Below are positions 1 to 12,800 of a stretch of DNA of 64,000 nucleotides, one piece after another. Below the pieces are notes generated by a model, which was given only the letters and a program-made list of their open reading frames with translations, was not told the DNA's origin and searched no databases. Position numbers and translations under genes: made by a program. Source of the stretch: Purshia tridentata (taxonomy: Eukaryota > Streptophyta > Magnoliopsida > Rosales > Rosaceae); assembly GCA_003254885.1 (NCBI GenBank), contig QANT01000207.1, positions 1-64,000 on the forward strand, read 5' to 3'. Each line of letters opens with the position of its first letter. Within the stretch, counting starts at the first letter, position 1.

Positions 1-529
1 AAAAAAAGGAAGCACTTGAAATAATTATCTATTTTTTTCTAATAAGTTGTAAACAATTTCAAAGAAGCTTTTGAATTGATAAAAATATTCTATGGTTTCA
101 AAATGCTGTATTAAACTTTAATTTTTTTTTCTTTTTGTTTACGTCATTTATTTATTTTTAAAAGTGTTTCTTGGAAATGTCTTATGAAGTAAAAACTCCA
201 AGCTCTTTTCATTTTCCCCCTTTAACTTTTGTTTGGATGGTAGAAATTCAGTGGAAAAAGGGAAATGAGAGGACATAACATAAATTGGAAGAAAAATCAT
301 AACCTAATTCTCACGTTGTGGGAACAGAAATTTCAATTCAGCTAATTATTTAATGGAATAAGTTGTAATACTTGAATTTTATTTTATTTTATCTTTTTAC
401 CCTACCTCAGTTACTTGGCAGTTAAGCTTAGGCTACATTGTAATGGATTGGGCTTTGCCTTTTCACTTCTTTAACATATATTTTGAAAATAGCTTTGGCA
501 TAACATTTAAATCCTATTTTGTTTTATAG
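1..529 (+). other. Intron of the SPPL gene (5' exon lies outside the window)
   Basis: AT-rich sequence with no supportable exon. It ends in a pyrimidine-rich tract and an AG acceptor at 528-529, directly before the first visible exon of the signal-peptide-peptidase-like gene. The exon encoding the signal peptide should lie upstream of base 1. Confidence 0.6.
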
Positions 530-3500
530 GTAAAGGTCCCAACTTGGGTCAACGGTGTAGAAGGCAGTGAGTATGTTGGTGTTGGTGCACGATTTGGACC
601 TACCTTGGAATCAAAGGAAAAACATGCCAACCATACTAGAGTGGTTCTGGCAGACCCCCCTGACTGTTGTAGCACACCCAAGAATAAGGTATTCTTATAG
701 TGAATCTTCAGTTGCATATCCTCAATTTTCATTACAGAGCTCAACTGTCATGAAAAGTAAGCATTCGTCTGATTGAAAGTTGTAAGAACTGCTCGTGCAT
801 TTGTGGATTCATATTGTGGAATGCATGCTTTTTGGTAGCTTGCACATGAGATCATTTTGGTGCACCGAGGAAATTGCAGTTTCACAGCCAAGGCAAATAT
901 TGCTGAAGGTGCTAATGCTTCAGCCATCTTGATTATAAACAACCGCACAGGTATTTGCATGTACTTTCTTCTTTTCTTGATGGTCTCAAAAAGTTTTCAT
1001 CCTAAAGTCCTCTTCTTCCAGCCAAAGAAATGTCCTGTTCTGAATTTTGTTTCTGAGTGAGAATGTTCAGTACAACTGTACAACTTTTAAGATGGTAAAC
1101 AATTAGCAAGTGCAGAACAGGATCTCATTGTTATAAAATCTGTTTATGATTATAAAAACGATGCCTAAAATTGATTAAGTGAAAATAAGTTTTTCTTACA
1201 AAAAGTACTGCTGTCTATCCTACAGAACTTTTCAAGATGGTTTGTGAAGACGATGAACCTGATATTGAGATAGGCATACCTGCTGTTATGCTTCCCCAAG
1301 ATGTTGGTGCAATCTTGGAAAAAGATTTAAAGAACAACTCCATAGGTATGCTTATCCTTTTCTTCTTATATATACACCTAACTGTCCTTTTCTGCTTATA
1401 TATCTGGATTTTTTTCCTTTTCTTTTGAAAATATTTTTCTTCCCTGGAAATACATTATTGGATATTCTTTCTAAGTGGGTTTTCTTTTTGTTTGCACTAT
1501 TGCCTCTGCAATCTCTTTCTTCAGTTTCTGTGCAGCTGTACTCTCCATTGCGTCCACTGGTTGACATTGCAGAAGTATTTTTGTGGCTAATGGCTGTTGG
1601 TACCATCTTATTTGCTTCTTATTGGTCTGCATGGACTGCAAGAGAAGCAGCTATTGAACATGACAAGCTATTGAAGGTTATATTGTGCTTTACTACAGCT
1701 ATTTTTGTAAATTTTTAGCAGTTATTCAATATGGGGTTTGAATTCTTTCTGGGTAAATCACTGACTCTTTCAAATTATATCTATGTTGGTGCTGTGTGGG
1801 CAGGATGCTTCTGTTGATTCTTTACATATGGAAAGTGAAGGTTCCAGCTCTTCAGTGGAGATTAGCACCACAGCGGCAATTCTCTTTGTCGTGATCGCTT
1901 CATGCTTCTTGGTTATGTTTTACAAACTTATGTCATTCTGGTTTGTGGAGATTCTGGTGGTTCTGTTTTGCATTGGCGGCATAGAGGTACTCCTGTCTTT
2001 TGTATTATGCAGATTTTGTCTCTACTTTATTCAGGTGTAGGTTAATTGATTATATTATATGTATGTCGTTTGAGATCAATGCTGAACCTTGCAGTCTCTT
2101 TCTGCTTACAGGGCCTGCAGACTTGCTTGGTGACTTTGCTATCATGGTAAGTCTTTTATATTATTTTCTGTTCTTTTTTTCTTGGGTGGGGGTGTGGGCG
2201 GTGGCTGATTGGATGGGTTCACTATGGTTCTGATATTCTACTGTTAAAGACCAAACCATTTCTTCATAAGGAAAAGGAGGAAAAGGATTTTATCAGTAAT
2301 TCATTTAGACATTAGTTCATAACTTGATTAAGCTAGCACTTTTTCTTGAAACGGGTTCCCTATGGTTTTGATTTCCTACTGTTAAAGACCAAATCATTTC
2401 TTCAGATTGGAAAACTCCAGTATATGATCTATTTTGTATATGTTGAAAATATGAAACTCCATGGGTGAAATTTCCTGCTGCACTTAATCCCTGATGAGTT
2501 TTTTACTGGAACAACCTTTTGTCTCTTTGATTGTGATATTGCCCCTTTATAGTCATAGATAAAGTAGGGATGATGATTGAGTCTGTGTCATTTTGTGCCC
2601 AGGTCATATCAATTTAGGTTCGTTCAAACACTGAATGTCATGTTGGGCAAGCATTGATTAATTATAAATTTCATTCTCTTAGTTAGCAATAAAGAGCATG
2701 GATTGTGGGTTAACTTTTCCATAACTAATGAATTTTAAAGTAAGAATACGTTCAACCATCATTATTTTGGGGAAAAAATTTAATCTTTTGTAGTGTAATT
2801 TTTATTTTGTTATAAATTCTTTTTGGTAAAGTCTTCTAATATGAAGCTGACAATTAAGCAAATATAGTTTCAGACGGTTTAAACGTGCTGGAGAATCATA
2901 TGTTAAGGTGCCTTTCTTTGGAGCTGTTTCATATCTTACACTAGCGGTTGCTCCCTTCTGCGTAGCATTTGCTGTTGTTTGGGCAGTGTATCGCCGTGTG
3001 TCATTTGCTTGGATAGGTCAAGATATCCTTGTAAGAAATAAATTCTGTCTTCCTTTTTATTGTTGATCTCGTTATAGATTTCCATTGGAATGTTCTACAT
3101 GCAAACCTAATCAACTGCAATTTTGCTTCTGCATCTCCCTGTTTCATATTCAGCTCTTTTTTCTTTCCTTCTCTTTGTTTTGACAGAGTACCAGAGTCAA
3201 GCTGATAATGCTATCATTAAAAATATAATGTGACAATGCTTTGTTTTTAATATAGACAAGATCTAAACTCATAATAAAACAAGTTGAGGGTATAACAGGA
3301 GAATGTTGAGAACTATTTATTTATTCATACATCATCAGAACCTGGGAGTTAGCAATCAAACACCATGGATAACATGTTATATATATTCTTAATGGATTTT
3401 ATTGATAGATATGGAGGTTGCAAGAAAAAGTAATTAGATAGTTCTTGAGATAGGGAAATCTTTGTTGCAGAAGAAGGGAAGAAAATTCCATCACTTAATT

Positions 3501-5624
3501 GATATAGCACTGACAAAATCTAAATGTCTGCTTTGTTAGAATGGAGTCAAGTTGCTTCCTAAGCTGAGCTTATTTTCATGTGGATCATTACTGTATTTTA
3601 GTATGTGATGATCTCTAAGTTATAAGTAGGAAAATTCAGCTAATGACCCTGTTACTTAAATCAATAATTACATTGCAGTTTTTCTGTGCCATATGTGCAG
3701 GCAGATTTTTACATGGCTTGTCTTATTTTCAATGTTTTGGTAGTGCTTACGATGTCATGCTTGTCTTGTTGTTCTATGTAGAATAAAAAATCCAAAAAAA
3801 CCATGTAGTTGAATTTCTGAATAATCAAAGACATCTTATATTTGGACTACCAGCTCTTATCATACTATTATCTTTTCCATCTATCATGAATCCTGGATAT
3901 TAATAGCTGTAATTTATCTTTCATGTTCAATGTGATTTTTGTATTTTTAAATTGTTTAGTAGAGGCTAACTTGCGCCAGAAAAAAATCAGGGTATTGCAC
4001 TGATAGTCACAGTTCTTCAGATTGTTCGTGTACCAAATCTCAAGGTGATGATCTAAACTCATTTTGCCTTTTTCTGATTAATGTTGGGCAGTATATTATT
4101 TTCTTGCTTTTCATTTGTTATTGTGCTGCTTTCTTTTGATTATTTATTTAAGAAATTCAAGAAAGTACCACACTAATCTCTATTGATTTTTTTTTTGGGG
4201 TTAATCTGTAAACATCAGCATTACCTTAAAAGCCTACTCATATATTTCTTTTGTTGAAAAAAAAATGCACCATGATTTTTTTTGTTTAGACATTTCACTT
4301 GTATGCCATATCTAGCTCTGAATCATCACACAGGCCTAGTATTTATGCCCTAAAGGATTTGGCACTTCAAATACTGAAAATAACCTCTCGCTTTTATCAG
4401 GTTGGAACAATTCTTCTCACTTGTGCGTTTTTGTATGACATCTTCTGGGTATTTGTTTCCAAATGGTGGTTCCATGAGAGTGTAATGATAGTGGTGAGTA
4501 AATCAGAACAACTCTCTCTTCTATACTGCCAACCTAGATAGAAGTTGCTTTTGGCTATGAAGACCTATCTTGCAAGTGGAGAGTCATTTAAATATTAATC
4601 TTTCCTCATCTGTACAGGTGGCTCGTGGTGATAAAAGTGGGGAGGATGGCATTCCAATGCTACTAAAAATCCCACGGATGTTTGATCCTTGGGGTGGCTA
4701 CAGCATCATCGGATTTGGTGATATCATCTTACCAGGATTGGTTGTAGCCTTTTCACTAAGGTTTGAATTCAGAAGCCAAAATATCTTTTATTATCCTTTT
4801 AAGCCCCTACAATTGAACCATCACTGTTTCAGAAACCTTCTAGGGCCTGTTTTGGAATTTTATAAAATGACCATGAAAGTGAAAACTTTGGGAGTTACGT
4901 GTAAATTTGGATCAATTAATGATGAAAACCATGGGACTCGCAAGTCACAAATAATATCATGACACTAACATCAGAGATACTATCAATTTTTTCAGTCGCA
5001 CTAAATTATTTTTACTACAAATGATGGTTTATAATGTTTCAAATCGTCTTAACTGTTTGTTAATCTGATAATTATTGGGATACAGGTACGATTGGTTGGC
5101 AAATAAGAAGCTCAAAGCTGGTTACTTTGTGTGGGCAATGACCGCTTATGGTTTAGGTATGAAATGTGCTAAACTTTGGAACGTGGTGCAATTTTTTTCT
5201 TTGTGCTAAGCAGGACAAATTGCACTCGACAATTGTCTCATTTACAAATGACTGCTTGGCGATTTTCACTGCAGGTCTCCTCATCACATACGTGGCTTTG
5301 AACTTGATGGACGGACATGGCCAACCTGCTTTGTTGTACATAGTTCCATTCACACTTGGTAAGATGCAAAGTGTGCACTTGATGTGATTGATTTGCAGTA
5401 TTTGAATTACATAGAATATGATGGAATTCAGTTTTGCACTTAACATTCATAGTCGAACACCATCCATGAGCAGTAGTAACATAAGCTAGTTACATTCTGC
5501 AGGTACCTTTTTGACTTTGGGACAGATGAGAGGTGACCTCAAAGTTCTGTGGACGAGAGGAGAACCAGAAAGGCCTTGCCCGCACGTCCAACTTGAACCC
5601 TCCCAAGAAAAGAACCAGGAATAA
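530..5624 (+). CDS. SPPL4: Signal peptide peptidase-like intramembrane aspartyl protease, SPPL2/4 type (5' partial)
   Basis: An intramembrane aspartyl protease (presenilin/SPP superfamily) that cleaves type II membrane proteins within the bilayer in endosomal or vacuolar membranes. I join 13 exons: 530-688, 839-950, 1226-1345, 1525-1676, 1804-1986, 2112-2146, 2868-3030, 3991-4044, 4401-4493, 4618-4760, 5086-5156, 5275-5358 and 5503-5624. Reading phase holds throughout and gives 496 visible residues. The first exons encode a lumenal protease-associated domain ([25 protein letters not shown]). The membrane domain carries both catalytic aspartates, in [10 protein letters not shown] and [11 protein letters not shown], and the PAL motif in [10 protein letters not shown]. 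Family members are about 540 residues long, so only a signal-peptide exon of roughly 45 residues is missing. A 35-nt exon at 2112-2146 is too short to show as an ORF. The acceptor at 2866-2867 is chosen over a second AG five bases downstream because only it avoids a stop. Paralogue choice (SPPL4 over SPPL2) rests on neighbourhood. Confidence 0.9.
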
Positions 5625-5920
5625 GTAATTGTGTGACAGTTAGTGCACTAGTTAGTAACTCAGAAATCATTTACCTGTCTAAAGCTGTAGGAGAGCATAT
5701 GAAACACTTACAATGTTGTTACTTAAGATGATTTTTAAAGGATCAACTGATATATATATAACAGGGAACATTTATAACATCAAACATTGTTTTACGCTAT
5801 CCAGTTTCGTAGAGAAGACACTGCTGCAATGTTTCCATACTCTTATGACAATTGCATTGCAAAATAACCAGTTACTCAGAATGGCGAGAAGACACTGCTT
5901 CCATCATATGTGAAGAGTCT

Positions 5921-6002
5921 ATTGACCATGTATCTATTGACTCATCCAAAAGAAAGGGTATGCATAAAATGTCAAAGCTACCATTGAACTTAATTAACAA
6001 AT
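5921..6002 (+). repeat. 82-bp sequence, upstream copy of a dispersed duplication
   Basis: These 82 bases recur without a mismatch at 6676-6757, about 755 bp downstream and in the same orientation. Both copies lie in the spacer between the SPPL and SKP1-like genes. No coding potential is apparent. Confidence 0.9.
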
Positions 6003-6272
6003 GATCAAGAATGAGGGCAGTGGGAACTACCTGAAAATTCATACCTAGGAGCCAACATCGCCAAAATAAAATAGAATCATTATTCCATGGAAGGAGTCTT
6101 AACAATAAATGTAACCTCATACAAGCTTGTGAAACTGAGCAAATTTGGCTCATGGCAAAAAATTACTGTATGGATTTATTTGATCCCCTAGAGTACAAAA
6201 AGTTGCCCCAGAATCCAAGTGCGTCTCATACCCCAAAAGAAAAAATAAATAAATTAAAAATGAAAAACTCAC

Positions 6273-6401
6273 GTTTGGATCCAAATAAATGACAACCGTA
6301 ACTCTTGGAAGCCTTGTTAGCATCAGGTCAAAATTGTTCCAGCCATTGGCCGATAGAGGGATACTCATATTGTAAGAATCATTTCCACCATGGGTGTGCT
6401 C
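6273..6401 (-). other. Probable last exon of the SKP1-like gene, open in one frame
   Basis: Bounded by a good acceptor (CATTCAG) and a GTGAGT donor on the minus strand. It is exactly 43 codons long, and read in phase 0 it is open and protein-like (ANGWNNFDLMLTRLPRVTVV). From exon 8, however, it is entered in phase 1, which creates TGA at its first bases. I therefore treat it as 3'UTR in the main model. Alternative upstream splicing could make it coding. Confidence 0.45.
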
Positions 6402-9400
6402 CTGAATGTACAAAGGGAAAATAAATGAGTAAAACACAGAATGTGATGCTGAATGAGTAGCAGCACAACAGCTTATTGTTTGTGGCTTCTTCTAATTCTT
6501 CAATGAACATGGAGCTAAGAAGCAGATAAAAACATATATGCACTCTGGAGTTTCAGAACAGAGATTTTATACAACATTTTGCAATATTGATCATTCAGGA
6601 TTGGTGAAATTAAACAACAATAACGGCTACTATTATTCGTGGAAAAAATCTGGTCTGGGTGAGGGAAAAATCAGGATTGACCATGTATCTATTGACTCAT
6701 CCAAAAGAAAGGGTATGCATAAAATGTCAAAGCTACCATTGAACTTAATTAACAAATTATCACTCCTGATGCACAATTAACATGAGTGAAGGTGAAATTA
6801 AACAACAATAACGGCTACTATTATTTGTGGAAAAAATCTGGTCTGGGTGAGGAATTATCACTCCTGATGCACAATTAACATGAGTGAAACTTCCAAGAAG
6901 AACAAAAAAGGCAATACAAATATCAATTCCAGTCACTAGGTAAAATTCTAAAAGTACAAAATCACAATTCCCAATTATGAGTTGCCAGGAATACTAAATA
7001 GATTTCTAATGTATAATATGCATCACCCATATAAAAACAGCATAATTTGGCAAACCCCGTGTACGGAATAAGAACATTGATCACATTTTCCTGAACTTTA
7101 AGCTCCACAACTACTTACATATTATATATAGCAAAGAAGAAACAAGAAAACCTTTTTTCATTTTGGCTAGGTAAATTTCACAAACCCACCAGGGGTGTGG
7201 AACCCCAGCAGCCAGCACTCACCCTCCTCCCTTGTTCTTAAGGAAGAGGATGTGTTATCTAAGGGCTATTTGAAAGACGAAACAAGTATAACTAGTACAT
7301 GAATATATCAGGAAATAGCAACAGTAAAAGCTTCAGAAAAGAAAAAAGATGTAAGGGCAAACAGGACATACAAGCATATCTTCTTAAAAGATCATTCCCA
7401 TTAATGGGAAAATGTACCCGCCTTCTTTCTTGACCCAAAGATAGAATCTCTTGCAGCCTTTCAGGCCAGTCTGAATTCAACCTCCGAGCAAAATCTTCAA
7501 CCTCCCTGAACCAAAAGATGCAAGGGAATATGTAATGGCACGAACAATGTCTCCCTCTCTCTCTCTCTCACAATTGTACTTTGTACAACCATGTTGGAAG
7601 ACAACTTGAAATTTCCAGTTAATACAACTTCCTTTTTGCAAAATTAAATAATATCGACCATATAGAAAAGAATAGGGGAATATTGCTCAATGTAATAACT
7701 GCTACACTCTAAAAGTTGAAAAGAAATAGTACATAAACTTTGTGAAAAAATTCAATAACCCAATATAGTCGGCAGACTAACCTATCAATTTTTTCTTTTA
7801 ATGCAGGATCAATCTCATCATCAATATCACCATCATCAAAATCAAGTTTATTCTCCAGACTGCCATCTCCCAGATCTTGTAGCTTTAATTTCAAACTGGG
7901 ACTGGGCCTAAATTTGTTGATGTCACCGCTGGGGCAAGCAAACTTAAGATTGTTTGACTCCTACAACATTTGGGGGAAAAGAAAAAGAAGAAAAAAAATC
8001 AGCTACCTAACAACTCAAACAAAAATGCATATCAAGTTCAAGCACAAATTAGTGATTCAAACCTCATGGATTTCATTGGCCTCATATACACAAGTGTTTC
8101 TCTGTTGATCTTTTCTTCTACGATTCTTCTTTTTATTCTTGGAAGTTTTAATCCCTTTGGTATCTGTGAAACAGAATTTCCTTACCTCCAATGAGGTCTT
8201 CAAAAGGAAATAAAGTAGAAAATAGACAACTAAGACACTAGAACTTTAAAGCCCACTGCAAAGGAATCTTAAGCACTCTAAGTACAGTATGTAGTGGAAA
8301 AATGCAATCCTGAAAAGATTAGTATCAAGCATGTGTGTCCGTAGGTGTGCAATTGGGCTACTCGCAGAAAGAACTGGCCAACAATATTGCCAATATTTTT
8401 AATATGCAAATATAGGAAATGAGATAGTATAAGAAGATTGTAAATTTGGTACGCTCACTCTCTCTCTCTCTTATTTGGATATGAGGAGGAGGAGGAGGAG
8501 GAGGAGGAGGNGAGGAGGAGGAGGAGGGGGGTGGGGGGGTGGTTTGGTGTGTGGTGTTGAATCAGTTGGCTATAAGGCCGGTCAATATCATTTCAACTAG
8601 TTGAGAAGTTGTAAAATGTCCTCTCAATCCTTGAAAAGAAAAACCAAAAAGCAAGTAGAAAGTCAAGGCCAAATAAAGCTATTTTGCAAGTATACCTCCA
8701 ATTTCTCCATTAATGAATGACAAGAGTTCATCAACTGAGCGGTCATCCATTCGCTCTCCTTCATGATCAGCATTCTGAAAATATGGAAGGTTTAATCACA
8801 ACCACCATCAATATGGATGTAATATCTAGCATTGTATACAAGCCTGCCATATGGAAGGTTTAATCACAACTATGTGATGCCTTTGCAATGCTAATTCTTC
8901 AAGCACTTTGATTACCTTCAATTTCTCTCTTTCCTTAAGTTCTTTCCTCTTTCTTGCATACAGTCGATTTAAAAGCCGGATACGTGGATCGTCAGTTGAA
9001 TTTTTCAAGGGCTCCAACTTCTCTTCCTGAATGAATTAAATGTGTTACAAACAACAAAAGAAGAAAGTTTTCCTAAGCACACTAAGCATACAGATATCCC
9101 CAACCATCAGAGACCTCTGTAAGATCATCAGGCAAATGAAATATTTCACGTATCTCCTCAGGGGTCTTCCCTTCGATTATTCGTGCCAGAGCACGACTGG
9201 TAAGATCAACCAACGGCTTTAACTGGAGGCTGTCAGCAGCTGATGTCAACTCACAGAGCCTCTTTGTGTCCATTCGGATGAATTTTTCATCAAAAGACTT
9301 CAATTCCTACACAAACAAATGGCCCCAAGTCATATGATCATGTCAACTTGTACACAAATACCAGAGGAAACATCTAATCCACTTGCTTCCAGTTTCTCAA

Positions 9401-9888
9401 ATTCATGAAAAATAGCCATGGGCAAGAGCAAGAAAAGAACCTTGTTAGAGCGACCTGGTACTTGATGAAACCTGCAGTAATCAAGAATTAGGTTCAACAT
9501 GGCAGTATCGACTCTTTCTGGAAGAGATATTGCATGGTTCTTGGAAGATCCCATTCCCTTATGTATAATTTCATGGCATATCTTGGGGCAAAACATGGCA
9601 ACCTCTTGTTCCACTTGTTGAATTGAACCATCAGCTGTCTCAAGCCAAATGTAAGACTTCATCATCTGATATTGAGTTGAAAAAAAAAAAAGAGAAAAAA
9701 TTAACACCCCCATTCACAGAACTACCACTTCAAGGAAAAAAGAAGAAAAAAGTAAGCTACAATACATTGATCTACCTGAGACTACACCACATCCACTTAA
9801 CATAACGGAAAGAGAGAGAGGGGAGGGGTGCATAAGGGCCAAGTTCTAATACCTCAGGTTTAATAATAGCCATGTCACCTTCAGACAT
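6400..9888 (-). CDS. ASK21: SKP1-like protein 20/21
   Basis: A long SKP1 homologue related to the SCF ubiquitin-ligase adaptor. Its SKP1 domain would bind F-box proteins or CUL1, and the role of its charged tail is unknown. Exons on the minus strand: 9853-9888, 9441-9665, 9115-9306, 8916-9026, 8696-8774, 8063-8163, 7782-7960 and 7372-7505, all in phase. The start reads MSEGDMAIIKPE, matching the family. Residues 13-75 carry the BTB/POZ-like fold (MKSYIWLETADGSIQQ), and the C-terminal SKP1 helices include LARIIEGKTPEEIREIFHLP. A Lys/Arg-rich linker (KNKKKNRRRK) and an acidic segment (FDDGDIDDEIDP) follow. This gives 352 residues, close to the 351 I recall for Arabidopsis ASK21. The 3' end is the weak point. 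Exon 8 ends in phase 1, and splicing to the acceptor at 6402-6403 makes a split TGA. Reading through the donor would instead stop at 7292. Confidence 0.85.
6603..6888 (+). repeat. Tandem 98-bp duplication, first copy interrupted by about 90 bp
   Basis: A 62-bp block (6603-6664) and a 36-bp block (6755-6790) are separated by 90 bp. The two blocks recur fused at 6791-6852 and 6853-6888. One mismatch is visible between the 62-bp copies. Most of the interrupting segment is the 82-bp sequence also found at 5921-6002. It lies in the terminal intron or 3' region of the SKP1-like gene. Confidence 0.85.
8483..8530. repeat. (GAG)n microsatellite with an assembly N
   Basis: A run of GAG/GGA triplets in an intron of the SKP1-like gene, with an undetermined base at 8511. 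The repeat length in the real genome is therefore uncertain. Confidence 0.95.
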
Positions 9889-12800
9889 TTGTACGACCCC
9901 AGTCAAGTTTTGAGAATTAAAAAACTGTAGTGCATCAGGCAAAAGAAACTAGCTCTGTGCTTCTTAAGCAATGGTGGCTTCTGTGTATGTATATATATAT
10001 ATACACATTAACAAACTTAACTTGTCCACAATGCCTCCTGCCAAGTCCAACAACATTATATTAGCTACAATTGTATGTAAACTTTTCCCAAAACTTTGAT
10101 TTAACACAAATTAAACATAGCTCTTACTTTCCACGAATGATGAAACAACTACTTCAAGTTGTTTTATTAAAATTTACACTTCAAACTTTTCTCTTATCAA
10201 AATTTATACTCTCATAGATTTTTCATATTTCCCAAGTGAAGGAAATAGCATTCTGTGATTATATCTTACAATTTATTAGCATTTGAGCTGAGTTTTTCAA
10301 TTATGCTCTAATTGGCTGCTCAGAAACCTAAACGAAAATGTTACAACTAATAATGATTTAAGACTCTAGCGTTTTCTCTCGTTTTACTAAAGATTTTAGT
10401 GCAATCAGCTCTCCCAATCAACGAGTGATTCTAAAGTTCAATTTTTTTTCAACCATTTCAGTTTTCCTGCACTTTCTCGGCAACCAAACAAGTACATAGA
10501 AAAAAAAAATGCTAAAGAAGAACAAAAAGACAGACAAATTAAATTACCTAAAATAAAACATACAGAATTTACGTACGGATTGCAGATAGAGAGAAGAAGA
10601 CTTTGAATTGCAGAGATTTGGCGGTTGTCGGCGAACCCAAAATGGATAAAATGCGAATAATTTATGTATTTAGACGAAAATAGAAAACATGGAAGAAATT
10701 ATGTGCGACTGCAAATAAAACGTCAGCTGCGCACACGTCAGCTTAGTTAGGGTTTCTTCACATTTTTTTAAAAAATAATTAAGATTTCTTAAACATACTT
10801 TATCCCTAATTAATTAGTAAGTTAATATGAAATTAACTACTCTTATCGGCTTATCACACTGTATAATTTCATAATGTTCATTTTTTAGACAATATTTCAA
10901 AGACTTTTGTAATTTGCAAAAAAACTACTAAATCATCGGTCATTTAGCAATTTAATTACAATTAAAATTATTTCAATCTTATTATAAAAACCTTTGTGTT
11001 CGTCTTATTTAATTATAGTTTATGATTTGATTGATTTTTTACAAAATTAAAAATATGATAAATTAATTATGGCCTAAACGATAAGATTTAGATTTTATAT
11101 TATTAGATTAGATCATATGCTGATCCCATAAAAGTGGCTAGTTTCGTATTAATTACTAACCATCTAATTTTAGAGCGCTCATGTCTTAAACCTTGCATTT
11201 ATGTTTGATTGTTGATATTTATGGTTAGCAATAATGCTATTCTTATCATATTTTTATATCATGTTTGTTGTACCATCTTACGTGTCATTATTGTACTGGC
11301 ATGGTATTTCCTTATTTTAGGGTTTTTATTTTTATTTTTTTAGTGTCCAATGTATAAATGCCATATAGATTCCCACATAAGATGATATAAAATTATGGTA
11401 TAAAAATGTGGTAAGTATAACATTGTTATATTGTTGGTACTCTTTCATTTATCCATTTATTTTTATCATTTCTTGGTAAAATACCTAAATCACAACAACA
11501 CAACTTAACATTGCAATGGGTCGTGTTTTTGTGTTTGGTAGTGTTCATGGTTGTATCATTTTCGCTTCATGTGAAAAATAGTTATATTCAAACACTACTC
11601 GTCAAGCTAGTTAGGTGGAAATATCCAAATCCAAACACGACACTAAAAATAATAAATAATTTGCAAACAAAAGTGGCTTCATTGGTTAAGAAATTCAATC
11701 ACAATGGACAATTTTTACGCAAAGTGTAAAAAATTAAGTTCAATTAAATGAAAATAGCCTATGAAAGTAAGAAAAAAAATAAAATAAAGCACCCTAATTA
11801 TCTTTATTGGCAACATTCTTGGCCTCTCCCGTTATTTCCGAAGAGAGAGAGAGAGAGCTGAGCTGGGATTAGTTCAAATACTGGTTCTTTGGTTTAAGTT
11901 GGGCCAAGATGAGTCCGGTTTCCAATTTGTTTAGTTAGGCCCAATCCATAAGCTTTATAACTTGACCCATAAAAACGCAACAAAGATTGTTTATTGGTTG
12001 AATTGGATCGGGTCTTTATTCGTCTCTAGTTTGTTTGGTGCTTTGATCCCCTCTAAACAAAAGAAATAAAAAAAGAGAGAAACAAAAAAACAAGAATTCC
12101 TTACAGCTCATTGAATGTTCATTAGCAGAAACAAAATTCAAAACATGTAAATTAATCACCATACCAACCATTTTTAATTAATTTGTCAAATTTGATAATG
12201 ATAAGATAGATTCCACAATTCATAACAGTGCACAAAACAATCCCAAGAATACAGATCATAATTTTTGTGCATGATCTTTGTTTATATATGGTTCATTTAT
12301 GCATACATTACATGTCCTTTGATAAAGCTAGAGAGACAGCTACACCTTATTGTGCTGGTTGGGTTGGCTCATGAGTCATGGCTGTGGTTGTTAGGCAAAT
12401 AAAGAAACTTTGCAATTGCAATGGCATTGGATGGACGCCACGTGGAACAAGGGTGTTGATTGGACGGCTGATGTGAAGTGTGTGGTGGTGGTTGATTTTT
12501 TTTTTTTTTTAAAGGAAGGGGGTGTGGTGTGGATGACCATGATTGAGATGGGGCCCATGGTGGCATGTGAGTAGGTCACAAAGAACAGAAGAGCACAGCA
12601 GTGATATGAGCTGGTCTTTGAAGTTTGAATGAGTGAGTGGCCAATTCTTAGGAAAAAAGGATTTTCATATGAGAATGAGGTTTGAATTAAAGCCAACAAA
12701 CATAAAAAAACATGGTGAGGTCACACATGAACATAAATTTGGGACACCGATTGTATATATAGGGTTTAGCTAAGTTTTTCTCTAAATCTATAATATACTC

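Noticed and set aside
5872-6153. A 93-codon minus-strand frame beyond the SKP1-like gene
   Set aside because: It overlaps the duplicated 82-bp block, lacks a usable acceptor in phase, and has no protein-like character.
12369-12699. Two overlapping minus-strand frames near the G-box
   Set aside because: His/Ser/Pro-rich translations of simple GTGGTG-type sequence; no start context or domain.
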